DNA of 64,000 nucleotides from an uncultured Flavobacteriaceae bacterium (GTDB taxonomy: Bacteria; Bacteroidota; Bacteroidia; Flavobacteriales; Flavobacteriaceae), in the NCBI GenBank assembly GCA_913051755.1, contig CAJXBR010000001.1:1-64000 (forward strand). Direction: 5' to 3'. Numbering within the stretch: position 1 is the stretch's first letter; every line of letters starts with the position of its first letter. The notes below the pieces were generated by a model that was not told the DNA's origin, searched no databases, and saw only the letters and a program-made list of their open reading frames with translations. The translations under genes were made by a program, and so were the position numbers. Positions 52,277 to 61,992 of the stretch are shown here, in pieces.

Positions 52277-55200
52277 ATGAAAAATTTATTAATGATATTT
52301 TTGACAATATCCTATAACCTAGTTTCTTCATTTTGTTTTGCGCAAGAAGATGAAAAAAAGAGTGAATTGCAATCTGCTTTAAGTGGATTTTCTTTTCGTA
52401 GTGTAGGTCCTGCATTTATGTCTGGTCGTATTGCAGATATCGCAATTGATCCTACAAATGAAAATGTTTGGTACGTAGCAGTTGGTTCTGGGGGTACCTG
52501 GAAAACCACAAATGCTGGAACAACTTGGACCCCACTTACTGATAACGAGTCCTTTTACTCAACTGGTTGCATCACTCTTGACCCAAACAACTCTTCAGTT
52601 GTGTGGTTGGGTACTGGAGAAAATGTTGGTGGCCGTCATGTTGGAATAGGGCATGGGATTTATCGCAGTACAGATGCTGGATCCTCGTGGCAAGATATGG
52701 GTTTGAAAAAATCAGAACATATCTCAAAAATCATTGTTCATCCAAACGATTCGAACACCATTTGGGTGGCGTCGCAAGGCCCTCTCTGGAGCTCTGGAGG
52801 GGAAAGAGGCTTGTACAAATCTACTGATGGTGGTAAAAATTGGGTGAACAAACTCAGCATCAACAAGTGGACAGGCGTTACTGATCTTGTCATTGATCCA
52901 ACCAACCCTGACATTTTGTATCTCGCAAGTTGGCAAAGACATCGAAACGTAGCTGCTCACATGGGCGGAGGTCCTGGAACTTCGCTGTACAAGACTGTTG
53001 ATGGAGGCGAAACATGGGTTAAAATCGATAATGGACTTCCATCATCCAACATGGGTAAAATTGGATTGGCTATTTCTCCGATGAATCCTAAAATCCTATA
53101 TGCAGCAATCGAGCTCGATCGTCGTAAAGGAGCAGTTTATCGTTCATCAGACAGTGGTGGTAGTTGGACAAAAATGTCAGACACAGTTTCTGGTGGTACA
53201 GGTCCTCACTACTATCAAGAGCTTGTTGCTTCTCCTCATCATTTCGATCGAATTTATTTGATGAATGTTCGTGCGCTTGTTTCTGAAGATGGCGGAAAAA
53301 CATTCTATACTATGAGTGAAGCTAACAAACATTCTGACAATCATTCATTGACATTTAAAAAGAATGATCCAAACTATCTCCTTTTTGGTACTGATGGTGG
53401 TATTTATGAATCCTTTGACGATTCCAAAACTTGGAAGTTCGTCAACAACCTCCCCTTAACGCAGTTTTATAAGCTCGCAGTTGATGATGCAGCACCTTTT
53501 TATAACATTTATGGAGGTACGCAAGATAACAACACCCAAGGAGGCCCCTCACGCACGTTACGAACCAATGGCATATCAAATGCAGATTGGTATGTGTTAC
53601 TCGGAGGGGATGGCCATCAACCTGCAACTGAGCCTGGCAACCCAGATATCGTTTATGCACAGTGGCAGCAAGGAAACCTTTATCGAATCGATAAAACCAC
53701 TATGGAGTCCATATATATTAAGCCTCAAAGTGGCGTAGGAGAGCCATACGAACGCTATAATTGGGATTCGCCTATCCTTGTCAGTCATCACGACCCCAAA
53801 CGATTGTATTTTGGAACTCAGCGTGTGTGGAGATCTGATAATCGTGGGGATAGCTGGACACCAATTTCACAAGACTTGACAAAAGATGAAGAACGGTTGG
53901 CTTTACCTATCATGGGGCGTCAGCAAAGTTTTGACAATCCTTGGGATGTGTATGCAATGTCAACCTACAATACGATCACATCACTAAGCGAATCAACATC
54001 AAACCCTGATCTTTTATATGCTGGTACAGATGATGGAATTATCCAATACACCAATGATGGAGGGGATTCTTGGACAAAAATGACGGTTGATAAGCTACCT
54101 GGATCCCCATCAACAGCATTTGTCAATGATATAAAGGTAGATCTTCACAATGACCAAGTGGCTTATGTAGCCCTTGATAATCATAAATATGGAGATTATT
54201 CGCCTTACCTCTATAAGACCACAAATGGGGGAGAAAAATGGGTGTCAATTACAAAAGGCATACCTGATGGAACGCTGGTTTGGAGAATTGTACAAGACCA
54301 CATTAACCCCAACTTATTGTTTCTTGCAACAGAGTATGGCGTTTATATGAGTTTGAATCAAGGAAGTGAGTGGCACAAATTTTCAACTGGTTTACCTACC
54401 ATTTCAGTTCGTGATCTTGCCATTCAAAAAAGGGAAAACGATCTTGTTTTAGCGACCTTTGGGCGCAGTTTTTATGTGTTGGATGATTATAGCCCATTGC
54501 GCGACATCAAAGCTGAAAGCCTACAACAATCGGCGATGCTATTTAAACCTCGAAATGCACTTCAGTATCACCAAATTCGAGGGGGAACCTCTAGTCAAGG
54601 GGGGTCATTTTATACTGCAGAAAATCCAAAATATGGCGCCATGTTTACCTTTTATCTCAAAGAGGCTCATATGACGCTGAAGTCTTCTCGTCAAAAGACA
54701 GAAAAGGACAAAAAGACAGCAGATATTCCATTCCCAGGATGGGAGGCACTTGATGCAGAGAAAAATGAATCAAAACCACAGTTGGTTTTAGTGATTGAAG
54801 ATGAATCCGGAGAAGTCGTTGATCGAATTTATGCTCCTCACAAAAATGGAGTTCAGCGTGTGAATTGGGACTTGAAGCAGCCCTATATCAGCGTTGCAGA
54901 TGCCAACTCGAAGCGAAAAACGCTGAACGCTTTACGCCTCGACGTTGAACCTGGCAATTATACAGTGCGTTTACATCAACAGATTGATGGAAAAATCACA
55001 GCGCTTGCAGGGCCACAAACTTTTGAAGTGGAGCAAATTCGAAAAAATGTTTTAGAGAATCCTATTGCTGACCAGCGTTACAAGTTTATTGAGAAATTGG
55101 TCGCTCTAGATAAAGCGATTGATATTGCAAATCATTCATTTGAAAAATCTTCAAAACATTTAAAAACACTTCTAAAGGCACTTCCTTATGTCGATAACAG

Positions 55201-55513
55201 TCAGGTGGATTTGTCATCAAGGTTGCACAGTTTGCGTGAGTTAATGAATGAAATCAGCAGGTTGATGGAAGGTAGTTCGTCTAAGGCTGAAGTGGGCGAA
55301 AAGGATGACCTCACATTATCCTATCGATTGTATTTTGCAGCAAGTGGACTGTATGGCAACTCCTATGGACCAACGCCACTTCACATGAAAAGCTTTGAGG
55401 TTGCTGAGAACTTGTTTACAGAAATCAATCCGATGATTACATCATTTGTTTCGGCAGTTAAGGCAGTATCATCTCAAATGGAAGCTGCTGGCGCGCCAGT
55501 TGTACTGGACTAG
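52277..55513 (+). CDS. Large secreted BNR/VPS10-like beta-propeller protein
   Basis: A 1078-aa exported protein: signal peptide ending FCFAQ (about residue 22), then a long array of sortilin/BNR propeller repeats with Asp-box motifs (STDAGSSW, SSDSGGSW, TNDGGDSW, TTNGGEKW) spanning about 40-740. The C-terminal 330 residues include a beta-sandwich-like part (VVDRIYAPHKNGVQRVNWDL) and a helical tail. Often annotated as glycosyl hydrolase, but no catalytic residues are evident. No type IX secretion tail was seen. Monocistronic. Confidence 0.85.
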   Translation: MKNLLMIFLTISYNLVSSFCFAQEDEKKSELQSALSGFSFRSVGPAFMSGRIADIAIDPTNENVWYVAVGSGGTWKTTNAGTTWTPLTDNESFYSTGCITLDPNNSSVVWLGTGENVGGRHVGIGHGIYRSTDAGSSWQDMGLKKSEHISKIIVHPNDSNTIWVASQGPLWSSGGERGLYKSTDGGKNWVNKLSINKWTGVTDLVIDPTNPDILYLASWQRHRNVAAHMGGGPGTSLYKTVDGGETWVKIDNGLPSSNMGKIGLAISPMNPKILYAAIELDRRKGAVYRSSDSGGSWTKMSDTVSGGTGPHYYQELVASPHHFDRIYLMNVRALVSEDGGKTFYTMSEANKHSDNHSLTFKKNDPNYLLFGTDGGIYESFDDSKTWKFVNNLPLTQFYKLAVDDAAPFYNIYGGTQDNNTQGGPSRTLRTNGISNADWYVLLGGDGHQPATEPGNPDIVYAQWQQGNLYRIDKTTMESIYIKPQSGVGEPYERYNWDSPILVSHHDPKRLYFGTQRVWRSDNRGDSWTPISQDLTKDEERLALPIMGRQQSFDNPWDVYAMSTYNTITSLSESTSNPDLLYAGTDDGIIQYTNDGGDSWTKMTVDKLPGSPSTAFVNDIKVDLHNDQVAYVALDNHKYGDYSPYLYKTTNGGEKWVSITKGIPDGTLVWRIVQDHINPNLLFLATEYGVYMSLNQGSEWHKFSTGLPTISVRDLAIQKRENDLVLATFGRSFYVLDDYSPLRDIKAESLQQSAMLFKPRNALQYHQIRGGTSSQGGSFYTAENPKYGAMFTFYLKEAHMTLKSSRQKTEKDKKTADIPFPGWEALDAEKNESKPQLVLVIEDESGEVVDRIYAPHKNGVQRVNWDLKQPYISVADANSKRKTLNALRLDVEPGNYTVRLHQQIDGKITALAGPQTFEVEQIRKNVLENPIADQRYKFIEKLVALDKAIDIANHSFEKSSKHLKTLLKALPYVDNSQVDLSSRLHSLRELMNEISRLMEGSSSKAEVGEKDDLTLSYRLYFAASGLYGNSYGPTPLHMKSFEVAENLFTEINPMITSFVSAVKAVSSQMEAAGAPVVLD

Positions 55514-56577
55514 TCGTTTAGGAAATGATGTAGCAGCAAACCAACAACCAAGCTATAGCTATTGATACCTGCTGATTGGCTGTTTGCCTTTAGGTAGGTA
55601 TCATAACTTTTTTTAAATAAGGGTTCAAAAGGATTTGTGTAATTCTGCCAAAACGCTGACAACTGTTGAAACTGTTTTATGACACCTTTATCGATGTCTT
55701 GATAGAGAAGCTGGTAATCAATATCCTCTCTCTTTCTACATTCTGAAAGCGCATATCCCAAAGCAAGGTGATAGCCAGCATATTGCATATATGCATTGTC
55801 AGATTTTATTGCTGCGTCGATTGCAATAAAGTTGGCCTCTTCTTCTGCTGCATAGCCCAACTGATGTGCAATCTCGTGGGCAGCTGTTGTGAGTATTCGC
55901 AGTTTGGGTTGACGCGTATTGACTTGAGCCTCAAGGGTAAAGGGATTTAAATAACCCCCATAGCCCATATAACTCAAGAGCAAACCAAAAGATGATTTTT
56001 TGATATTGGGGGTAGGATATCGGTGTTGCTTTTGAATCGCTTGCGTGGCAACATCAAAAATTTGCCTGTTAGAATAATTGATTTCGACTACAACGCTATC
56101 ATTTTGCGCTAGCTTTTCATGCAATTGATTTGTTTGCTGAATGAGGTGTTGCGCAAAGGCTTCTAATTCCTCTGACAAATAGCTCGATGGCACATTATTT
56201 TGAATCGATAAAGGCGTTTGATGATAATTGAAACCCCACTGCAGATGAAACACAAAGAACAGAATCCCAAACCATCCCAGGGTTTTAACGAGTGTTGCAC
56301 GAAGACGCAAGAGCTTGAAATAAAATATATGTTTTAGCACAAAGTAACAACCAATTGAATAGAATATATCCCCTATTGAAAAAGGAATCCAAGCTGTCAG
56401 TCGTATGCTCAGTTGAGACAGCCAGGCATAATTTCCTTGTGTATAAAATTGATCAATAAGATCAGGCGAACGCTTAATCCATTGCAGGAACAGCCATTGC
56501 GGAATGATTGAAATTGCAAAGAATCGATACCAGCGCAACCCTCGATTTCTACTCCAATCCGACCACTTCAACCTCAA
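55510..56577 (-). CDS. DUF3810 membrane metallopeptidase-like protein
   Basis: A 355-aa protein with three N-terminal hydrophobic segments (about 16-34, 62-82, 94-111) and a soluble part carrying [21 protein letters not shown] (about 228-248). HExxH followed by EE/N residues looks like a zinc-peptidase active site, though DUF3810 activity is not established. Its 5' end overlaps the PPIase fusion gene by 29 bases; its stop overlaps that of the convergent propeller gene. Confidence 0.85.
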   Translation of the reverse strand: MRLKWSDWSRNRGLRWYRFFAISIIPQWLFLQWIKRSPDLIDQFYTQGNYAWLSQLSIRLTAWIPFSIGDIFYSIGCYFVLKHIFYFKLLRLRATLVKTLGWFGILFFVFHLQWGFNYHQTPLSIQNNVPSSYLSEELEAFAQHLIQQTNQLHEKLAQNDSVVVEINYSNRQIFDVATQAIQKQHRYPTPNIKKSSFGLLLSYMGYGGYLNPFTLEAQVNTRQPKLRILTTAAHEIAHQLGYAAEEEANFIAIDAAIKSDNAYMQYAGYHLALGYALSECRKREDIDYQLLYQDIDKGVIKQFQQLSAFWQNYTNPFEPLFKKSYDTYLKANSQSAGINSYSLVVGLLLHHFLND

Positions 56578-57574
56578 AAATTAGATTTGTTTGAGGTGGG
56601 ATACCACGTCCACCACTTGCGCCATATGCTAGTTCATAAGGTAAATAAAGGGTTGCTTTGTCCCCCACTGATAATAGTCGTAAACCTTCTTTAAATCCAG
56701 TAATCATTGCAGCACTAGCATCCACGCGAGCAGGGATTGGCTGATAAGGTCGGTTAGGATTGTACATATTATATGCTCTTGCAACATCCTCAAGACTGGT
56801 ATCTAACAAGCGTCCATCCTCAAAATAAACAGCATAATGTGTCAATACAGTTTTATCTGTCGAAACTGCTTCTCCATCCCCCTCAGTGGTAATCACAACC
56901 CCAAGACCACTGTCTGTGTATGTCGCAGATTGCTCCAACGCTAACAAGGCATCTCGCTTATAGTTTTTCACTTTATCTTTTTCTAAAAAATAGTTTTCAA
57001 AAGTGGTGGCAGCATCAAACTTTTTGGCATCCCTTCCTTTTCGAATGATGGTAATACCAATTATGGTATCGTTTTGCGTAATCGAATCCACAACCGATTG
57101 CCCCTGAGTTACGCGACCAAACACTGTGTGTTTTCCATCGAGCCAAGGGGTTTCTTTGTGAGTGATAAAAAACTGACTCCCGTTTGTGCTAGGACCAGCA
57201 TTTGCCATCGATAAAACGCCTGGACCATCATGCTTTAGTTCAGGTACAATTTCATCGTCAAATCTATACCCAGGATTGCCTTGTCCAGTGCCAGTTGGAT
57301 CTCCACCCTGTATCATGAAATTCTGAATGACCCTGTGAAAAATCAAGCCATCATAGTATGGTTTGCCAATGTAAATAGAATCAACTTGTATGTTTGTACC
57401 CTCTGCCAATGAAACAAAATTTGCCACTGTCACTGGTGTTTGGTCATAAGTCAATTGCAATTGAATTTCTCCTTTGTTGGTATTGACTTTGGCATAGATG
57501 CCATCCTCAAGCTTGGGAGAGCAACTCAAAATGGCTAAAACAATGATCGCTGTGAAAAGGTGTGTGATTTTCAT
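56549..57574 (-). CDS. Cyclophilin-FKBP dual peptidyl-prolyl isomerase lipoprotein
   Basis: A 341-aa lipoprotein (lipobox ILSC, Cys18) combining two unrelated PPIase folds. Residues about 25-180 are a cyclophilin domain ([44 protein letters not shown]). Residues about 225-341 are an FKBP domain ([38 protein letters not shown]). It overlaps gldI by four bases and is likely periplasmic or outer-membrane-anchored, helping to fold envelope proteins. Confidence 0.9.
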   Translation of the reverse strand: MKITHLFTAIIVLAILSCSPKLEDGIYAKVNTNKGEIQLQLTYDQTPVTVANFVSLAEGTNIQVDSIYIGKPYYDGLIFHRVIQNFMIQGGDPTGTGQGNPGYRFDDEIVPELKHDGPGVLSMANAGPSTNGSQFFITHKETPWLDGKHTVFGRVTQGQSVVDSITQNDTIIGITIIRKGRDAKKFDAATTFENYFLEKDKVKNYKRDALLALEQSATYTDSGLGVVITTEGDGEAVSTDKTVLTHYAVYFEDGRLLDTSLEDVARAYNMYNPNRPYQPIPARVDASAAMITGFKEGLRLLSVGDKATLYLPYELAYGASGGRGIPPQTNLIFEVEVVGLE

Positions 57575-58107
57575 GATAATTTATTTTGAATTAAAGGTAT
57601 ATAAATACGTGCAATTATGGGTGTGTATGGACTAATGGATGATCCATCACCTGAAGAACCATAGGCCAAAAAAGAGGTCAACACGACTGAAGTTTCAACC
57701 CCAATAGGTATGTGTGGGAGTGTCAAAACAATGCCTTGTGGCACATCTTGATTGGAGACTGGATTCTGAAAGATTTTCCAATCATATATTGGTTCTCCAT
57801 TTAGGTGTTCGAAAAGGATATAAATTTTTTTTAGGTTTTCTGGGGGAAGAATTGGACGATTCTTTGGGTTGTTATAGCTGTAAAATATGCCATGTGGCGT
57901 TTCTGAAAATGCAGACGTTTGAGATTTTAACCACTGTTCAATCACTTCAACCTCACGAGCTAGCCTCAACTGATTTTCTAGAGCAGAATTTTCGATGTGC
58001 TGACTTTTTGATTGCTGTATGGGTTTACGCGCTTGCTGTTCAGTGCAACTCTGCAGCGTACACATAACAAATGTATACACTATACCTTTGATAAGTCTTC
58101 CTCGCAT
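57571..58107 (-). CDS. gldI: Gliding motility FKBP-type isomerase GldI
   Basis: A 178-aa lipoprotein (LQSC, Cys21) with a C-terminal FKBP-like domain (about 75-175; [33 protein letters not shown]). The order DHH phosphoesterase, gldI, second PPIase matches flavobacterial gldI loci. GldI is needed for gliding and type IX secretion in Flavobacterium. Whether this strain glides is unknown; no other gld/spr gene is in the window. It overlaps the DHH gene by 28 bases. Confidence 0.82.
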   Translation of the reverse strand: MRGRLIKGIVYTFVMCTLQSCTEQQARKPIQQSKSQHIENSALENQLRLAREVEVIEQWLKSQTSAFSETPHGIFYSYNNPKNRPILPPENLKKIYILFEHLNGEPIYDWKIFQNPVSNQDVPQGIVLTLPHIPIGVETSVVLTSFLAYGSSGDGSSISPYTPIIARIYIPLIQNKLS

Positions 58108-59099
58108 TGTTCTAATTTTTTGATCAGTAGTTTGTGTGTGTCTTCAAGCGAAAGGTCCGACTTTCCGCCAGCAGCATTATGGTGCCCACCACCTGAAAAA
58201 TTTTCACGCGCAAAATCATTGACAGAAAAGTTTCCTTTAGACCTGAATGACATTTTTACAAAACCATCTGTCGGATGTTCAATCATCAATACTGCCAGCA
58301 CACAATTTGAGATGCTCAATCCATAATTGACGATTCCTTCTGAGTCGCCCTTTTGAAAATTACATGCTGTGAGTTCTACATGACTAAGGGTGATGGTTGC
58401 AGTGCGTAAGCATTCATCAAAACGTAGATTGTTCAGCGCAATCCCTAAAAGTTGAAGCCTTCCCAAATGGGCAGTATCCTTCACAAGACGACTAATCTCA
58501 GTTGGATTTGCTCCTTCTTCAATCAAATGAGCTACGACTCTATGCGTTGTTGGTGTTACTGACGGGAAACGAAAAGAGCCTGTATCAGTCAAAATACCCA
58601 AATAGAGTGCTGTGGCTATGTTGACATCTATTTGGTCTCCACCCCCGAGGCCTGCAATGATATGATAAACCAATTCGCATGTCGACCCCAATGATGGGTA
58701 GGAAAATGTGAGGTCTGCAAATTCATCAGGTTCTTGATGATGATCGATGATTATTTTTTTCGCAGTACTTTTCGACACTTCAACGCCCATCTCACCAATT
58801 CTTTTTAGCGTATTAAAATCAAGTGTAAAAATGAGATCTGCTCGTTCAATCAGACCTTTTGCATTGGTTGGATTTTCTTCAAAAATCGACACAGCAGAAG
58901 AGCCAGGTACCCATTTCAAAAAATCAGGGTATTGATTGGGACTAATCACCTCAACGTGATGACTGTATTGCAGAAGAAAATGCATCCATCCAAGACTACT
59001 TCCTATGGCATCACCATCTGGGTTGGTGTGGGGGATAATGACGATGCTTTTTGGCGTATCCAATAGCGATTGTAGTTCCTGAATATTTTTGATTTTCAT
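58080..59099 (-). CDS. DHH-family phosphoesterase (NrnA-like)
   Basis: A 339-aa DHH/DHHA1 protein degrading short oligonucleotides or pAp. DHH motifs: HTNPDGDAIGSSLGW (24-38), TLDFN, IIDHHQEPDEF and LTDTGSFRF; the DHHA1 glycine motif is NFSGGGHHNAAGG near the end. ATG at 59099 is chosen because the conserved sequence starts there; an earlier start adds 38 residues of promoter-like sequence. Operon with gldI and the PPIase fusion. Confidence 0.88.
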   Translation of the reverse strand: MKIKNIQELQSLLDTPKSIVIIPHTNPDGDAIGSSLGWMHFLLQYSHHVEVISPNQYPDFLKWVPGSSAVSIFEENPTNAKGLIERADLIFTLDFNTLKRIGEMGVEVSKSTAKKIIIDHHQEPDEFADLTFSYPSLGSTCELVYHIIAGLGGGDQIDVNIATALYLGILTDTGSFRFPSVTPTTHRVVAHLIEEGANPTEISRLVKDTAHLGRLQLLGIALNNLRFDECLRTATITLSHVELTACNFQKGDSEGIVNYGLSISNCVLAVLMIEHPTDGFVKMSFRSKGNFSVNDFARENFSGGGHHNAAGGKSDLSLEDTHKLLIKKLEQCEEDLSKV

Positions 59100-59189
59100 A
59101 GACTGCGAAGATACATAATGATTAGTTGTCAGTAAACACACGACATTTTGTATTTTTGATTTTTCTAATTCATCATCAAAGTTCACATT

Positions 59190-59477
59190 GTGCGCATAAA
59201 TTTTTTTAAACAACGAACCAATAGGCGCTTTAATTATACGCCTAGGTATTTTATAGGTAAAAAGGATGAAAACCCCTATGATTTTGATTCTACCTTTTCA
59301 AAATATAGAGACATCGCCAATTCAAATGATTTTGGCGCCCATTGGCAAGCAGCAAGACAGCAAAGACGAAACAGGTCAAACAGAGGGTTTTCACGCCTAT
59401 TCTTTATCATCCTCATCTCACTTACTCTTATTGCTTTGTATATACTCGACTTTGATTTGTCTATTTTTAAAAATTAG
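59190..59477 (+). CDS. Small flavobacterial membrane protein upstream of mutL
   Basis: A 95-aa protein starting with GTG (MRINFFKQRTNRRFNYTPRY), with a basic, aromatic-rich cytoplasmic part and one C-terminal membrane segment (about 70-90, LFFIILISLTLIALYIL). Homologues next to mutL are sometimes labelled riboflavin synthase subunit beta, but nothing here resembles that enzyme. Function unknown. It ends 2 bases before mutL. TATTTTTG at 59151-59158 may be its -7 box. Confidence 0.75.
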   Translation: MRINFFKQRTNRRFNYTPRYFIGKKDENPYDFDSTFSKYRDIANSNDFGAHWQAARQQRRNRSNRGFSRLFFIILISLTLIALYILDFDLSIFKN

Positions 59478-59479
59478 AA

Positions 59480-61255
59480 ATGCCTGATATCATTTCTTTA
59501 CTGCCAGATCATGTAGCTAATCAGATTGCTGCTGGTGAAGTCGTTCAACGACCAGCTTCGGTTGTAAAAGAACTTCTGGAAAATGCCATTGATGCAGGAG
59601 CTACTTCTATCAAACTCATTATTAAGGATGCTGGCAAAGCAATGATTCAAGTCATTGATAATGGAAAAGGGATGACAACAACAGATGCTCGACTTTGTTT
59701 CGAGCGTCATGCCACCTCCAAAATCAAGAAAGCAGAAGACTTATTCTCGATTTCGACCAAAGGTTTTCGGGGAGAGGCTTTGGCTAGTATCGCTGCGATT
59801 TCGCAAGTACGTATGCGCACAAAAACGAAAAATGATGAGGTTGGAACCGAAATTATTTCCGAGGGTAGTGAGATCAAAGACCAGCAAGCTGTAGCTACCG
59901 AAACAGGCTGCTCGATGGCTGTTAAAAATTTGTTTTTCAACATTCCTGCAAGACGAAATTTTTTGAAGTCAAACAATGTTGAGCAGCGTCATATGATTGA
60001 TGAGTTTCAGCGTGTGGCATTGGTTCATCACCAAGTGCGATTTGAGTTTTATAACAACGACACCATTCTTTTTCAGCTCGAACCTACAAAATTACGCCAA
60101 CGTATTGTACAAGTGTTTGGTAAAAACACCAACGAAAAATTAGTGCCTGTGCAAGAGTCAACCGATATCCTGAACGTAAACGGATTTATTTTTAAACCAG
60201 AATTTTCAAAAAAATCAAGGCAACATCAATTCTTTTTTGTCAACGATCGTTTTATCAAAAGCCCGTACCTTCATCATGCAGTAATGGCAGCATTCGAGGG
60301 TCTTTTGGCACCTGGGATGCAACCTGGCTATATGCTGTATTTGACTGTCCCTACTGACACTATCGATGTCAACATTCATCCTACAAAAACAGAAATCAAA
60401 TTTGAAGATGACCATTCGTTATATGCTATCATCCGATCTGCTCTGAAGCATAGTTTGGGACAATTTAATGTCAGTCCTGTACTCGATTTTGATCGCAATC
60501 AATCCTTTGATGTTCCTCTGGGTAGTAAGCCTCCGAATCAATCACCTAGCATTCAGGTTGATCGAAAATTTAACCCTTTTGATGAGAAACAAAAAGAGTC
60601 TTCGTGGGAACCTTTATATGAGGGTTTTCAAAACATTGATTTGCCCAATCGAGACAATGAGAAGATTTTTGATAACAATCCAATAGAATGTGACTTGCCA
60701 TGCTTTCAACTCCAAAAAAAATATATCGTTACAAAGGGATCAGAAGGTCTGCTTCTTGTGCATCAACATCGTGCGCACGAGCGCGTTTTATACGATTCTT
60801 TTCTTCGCCAATTTGAAGACAGAAGTGTTCCTTCGCAGGTTTTAGCGTTTCCTATCCAAGTGGATATGAACCAACAGCAGTTTGCCGAATTTAGTCCTCA
60901 TCAAAAAACTTTGGAACTTATGGGTTTTTCGTTTGGAAATGCAGATGCCAACGCCTTGGAGATCACAGCAATTCACAACAGTTTATCGCTCGATTCAGTT
61001 CCTGATCTGCTGTCTAATTTTCTCGAGGAGATCGAAAATGATCCATTGATAAAGGGTGTAAAGCTCAGTCGATTGTTGGCAAAAATAATGGCAAAGCATG
61101 GTTCAATTCGCGCAGGTGCAGACTTGCATCAGCACGCTCAATCTCGATTGATAAAAGATTTATTTTTATGTGATGAGCCCTCGAGATGCCCAGATGGAAA
61201 ACTTATATTTGTCTCGATGACTACTAAAGATTTAGAAAATAAATTGAACGTATGA
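59480..61255 (+). CDS. mutL: DNA mismatch repair protein MutL
   Basis: GHKL ATPase coordinating mismatch repair; 591 aa. ATP-site motifs: ELLENAIDAGA (31-41), DNGKGMTTTDA (60-70), GFRGEALASI (95-104). The C-terminal dimerization domain starts near 405. The endonuclease metal motif DQHAx2Ex4E of many bacterial MutLs is here HQHRAHERVLYD (428-439), so the leading Asp and Ala are missing; nicking activity is doubtful. It overlaps the first rhomboid gene by four bases. Confidence 0.94.
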   Translation: MPDIISLLPDHVANQIAAGEVVQRPASVVKELLENAIDAGATSIKLIIKDAGKAMIQVIDNGKGMTTTDARLCFERHATSKIKKAEDLFSISTKGFRGEALASIAAISQVRMRTKTKNDEVGTEIISEGSEIKDQQAVATETGCSMAVKNLFFNIPARRNFLKSNNVEQRHMIDEFQRVALVHHQVRFEFYNNDTILFQLEPTKLRQRIVQVFGKNTNEKLVPVQESTDILNVNGFIFKPEFSKKSRQHQFFFVNDRFIKSPYLHHAVMAAFEGLLAPGMQPGYMLYLTVPTDTIDVNIHPTKTEIKFEDDHSLYAIIRSALKHSLGQFNVSPVLDFDRNQSFDVPLGSKPPNQSPSIQVDRKFNPFDEKQKESSWEPLYEGFQNIDLPNRDNEKIFDNNPIECDLPCFQLQKKYIVTKGSEGLLLVHQHRAHERVLYDSFLRQFEDRSVPSQVLAFPIQVDMNQQQFAEFSPHQKTLELMGFSFGNADANALEITAIHNSLSLDSVPDLLSNFLEEIENDPLIKGVKLSRLLAKIMAKHGSIRAGADLHQHAQSRLIKDLFLCDEPSRCPDGKLIFVSMTTKDLENKLNV

Positions 61256-61992
61256 GATCCCTACCTGATATTGTAAAACAACTGATTATAATCAATGTTT
61301 TGTTTTTCTTGGGTTCTATGAGCCTGGGAAATACAGCATATGATTTACTCGCTTTGCATTATCCACAAAACCCAAAGTTTGTGCCATGGCAAGTTGTAAC
61401 CCATATGTTTATGCATGGAAGCATAAACCATATCCTTTTCAATATGTTTGGACTCTGGATGTTTGGGGGTACGTTGGCCCAAATGTGGGGTAGGAATAAG
61501 TTTCTGTTTTTTTATTTGTCAACTGGTCTTGGGGCAGCAGCACTTCAACTGGGAATCAATTATTTTCAAATTAGCACAGTAGTGGGGCAACTCGTGGAAG
61601 CAGGTTATTCTGCAACTGCTTTTACAGAGACATTGCAATCTGGACAGTATAATACAGCGTGGTTGAATGTTATTTCCCAAACTGAACTCAATCAACTTTT
61701 AACGTCATTTAATATGTCAATGGTTGGTGCTTCGGGGGCGTTATATGGAATACTTGTGGCCTTTGCCTTCTTGTTCCCCAACACAGAACTGATGATTATT
61801 TTTCTTCCCATACCGATCAAAGCAAAATATTTTGTTCCCATTCTTCTCGCAAGTGATCTCTTTTTTGGTTTTAGCTCCTATTCACTTGGTCCAATCGCTC
61901 ATTTTGCCCATCTTGGTGGTGCTGTAACTGGGTTCATTATGATGTGGTATTGGAAAAAACAACAGTTCAATAACAATCGTTGGGACTTATGA
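61252..61992 (+). CDS. Rhomboid-family intramembrane serine protease 1
   Basis: A 246-aa six-helix rhomboid. The oxyanion histidine/Asn region is FMHGSINHILFNMFGLWMFG (about 53-72), the catalytic Ser is in MVGASGALYGIL (about 157-168) and the catalytic His in HFAHLGGAVTG (about 216-226). All active-site residues are present, so it should be proteolytic. An extended loop (about 95-150) precedes the catalytic Ser helix. Coupled to mutL and to the second rhomboid by ATGA overlaps. Confidence 0.9.
   Translation: MRSLPDIVKQLIIINVLFFLGSMSLGNTAYDLLALHYPQNPKFVPWQVVTHMFMHGSINHILFNMFGLWMFGGTLAQMWGRNKFLFFYLSTGLGAAALQLGINYFQISTVVGQLVEAGYSATAFTETLQSGQYNTAWLNVISQTELNQLLTSFNMSMVGASGALYGILVAFAFLFPNTELMIIFLPIPIKAKYFVPILLASDLFFGFSSYSLGPIAHFAHLGGAVTGFIMMWYWKKQQFNNNRWDL

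Noticed and set aside
59190..59477. Annotation as riboflavin synthase beta subunit
   Set aside because: The sequence is a short basic protein with one membrane segment and has no lumazine synthase motifs; the real ribH is at 26194-26664.
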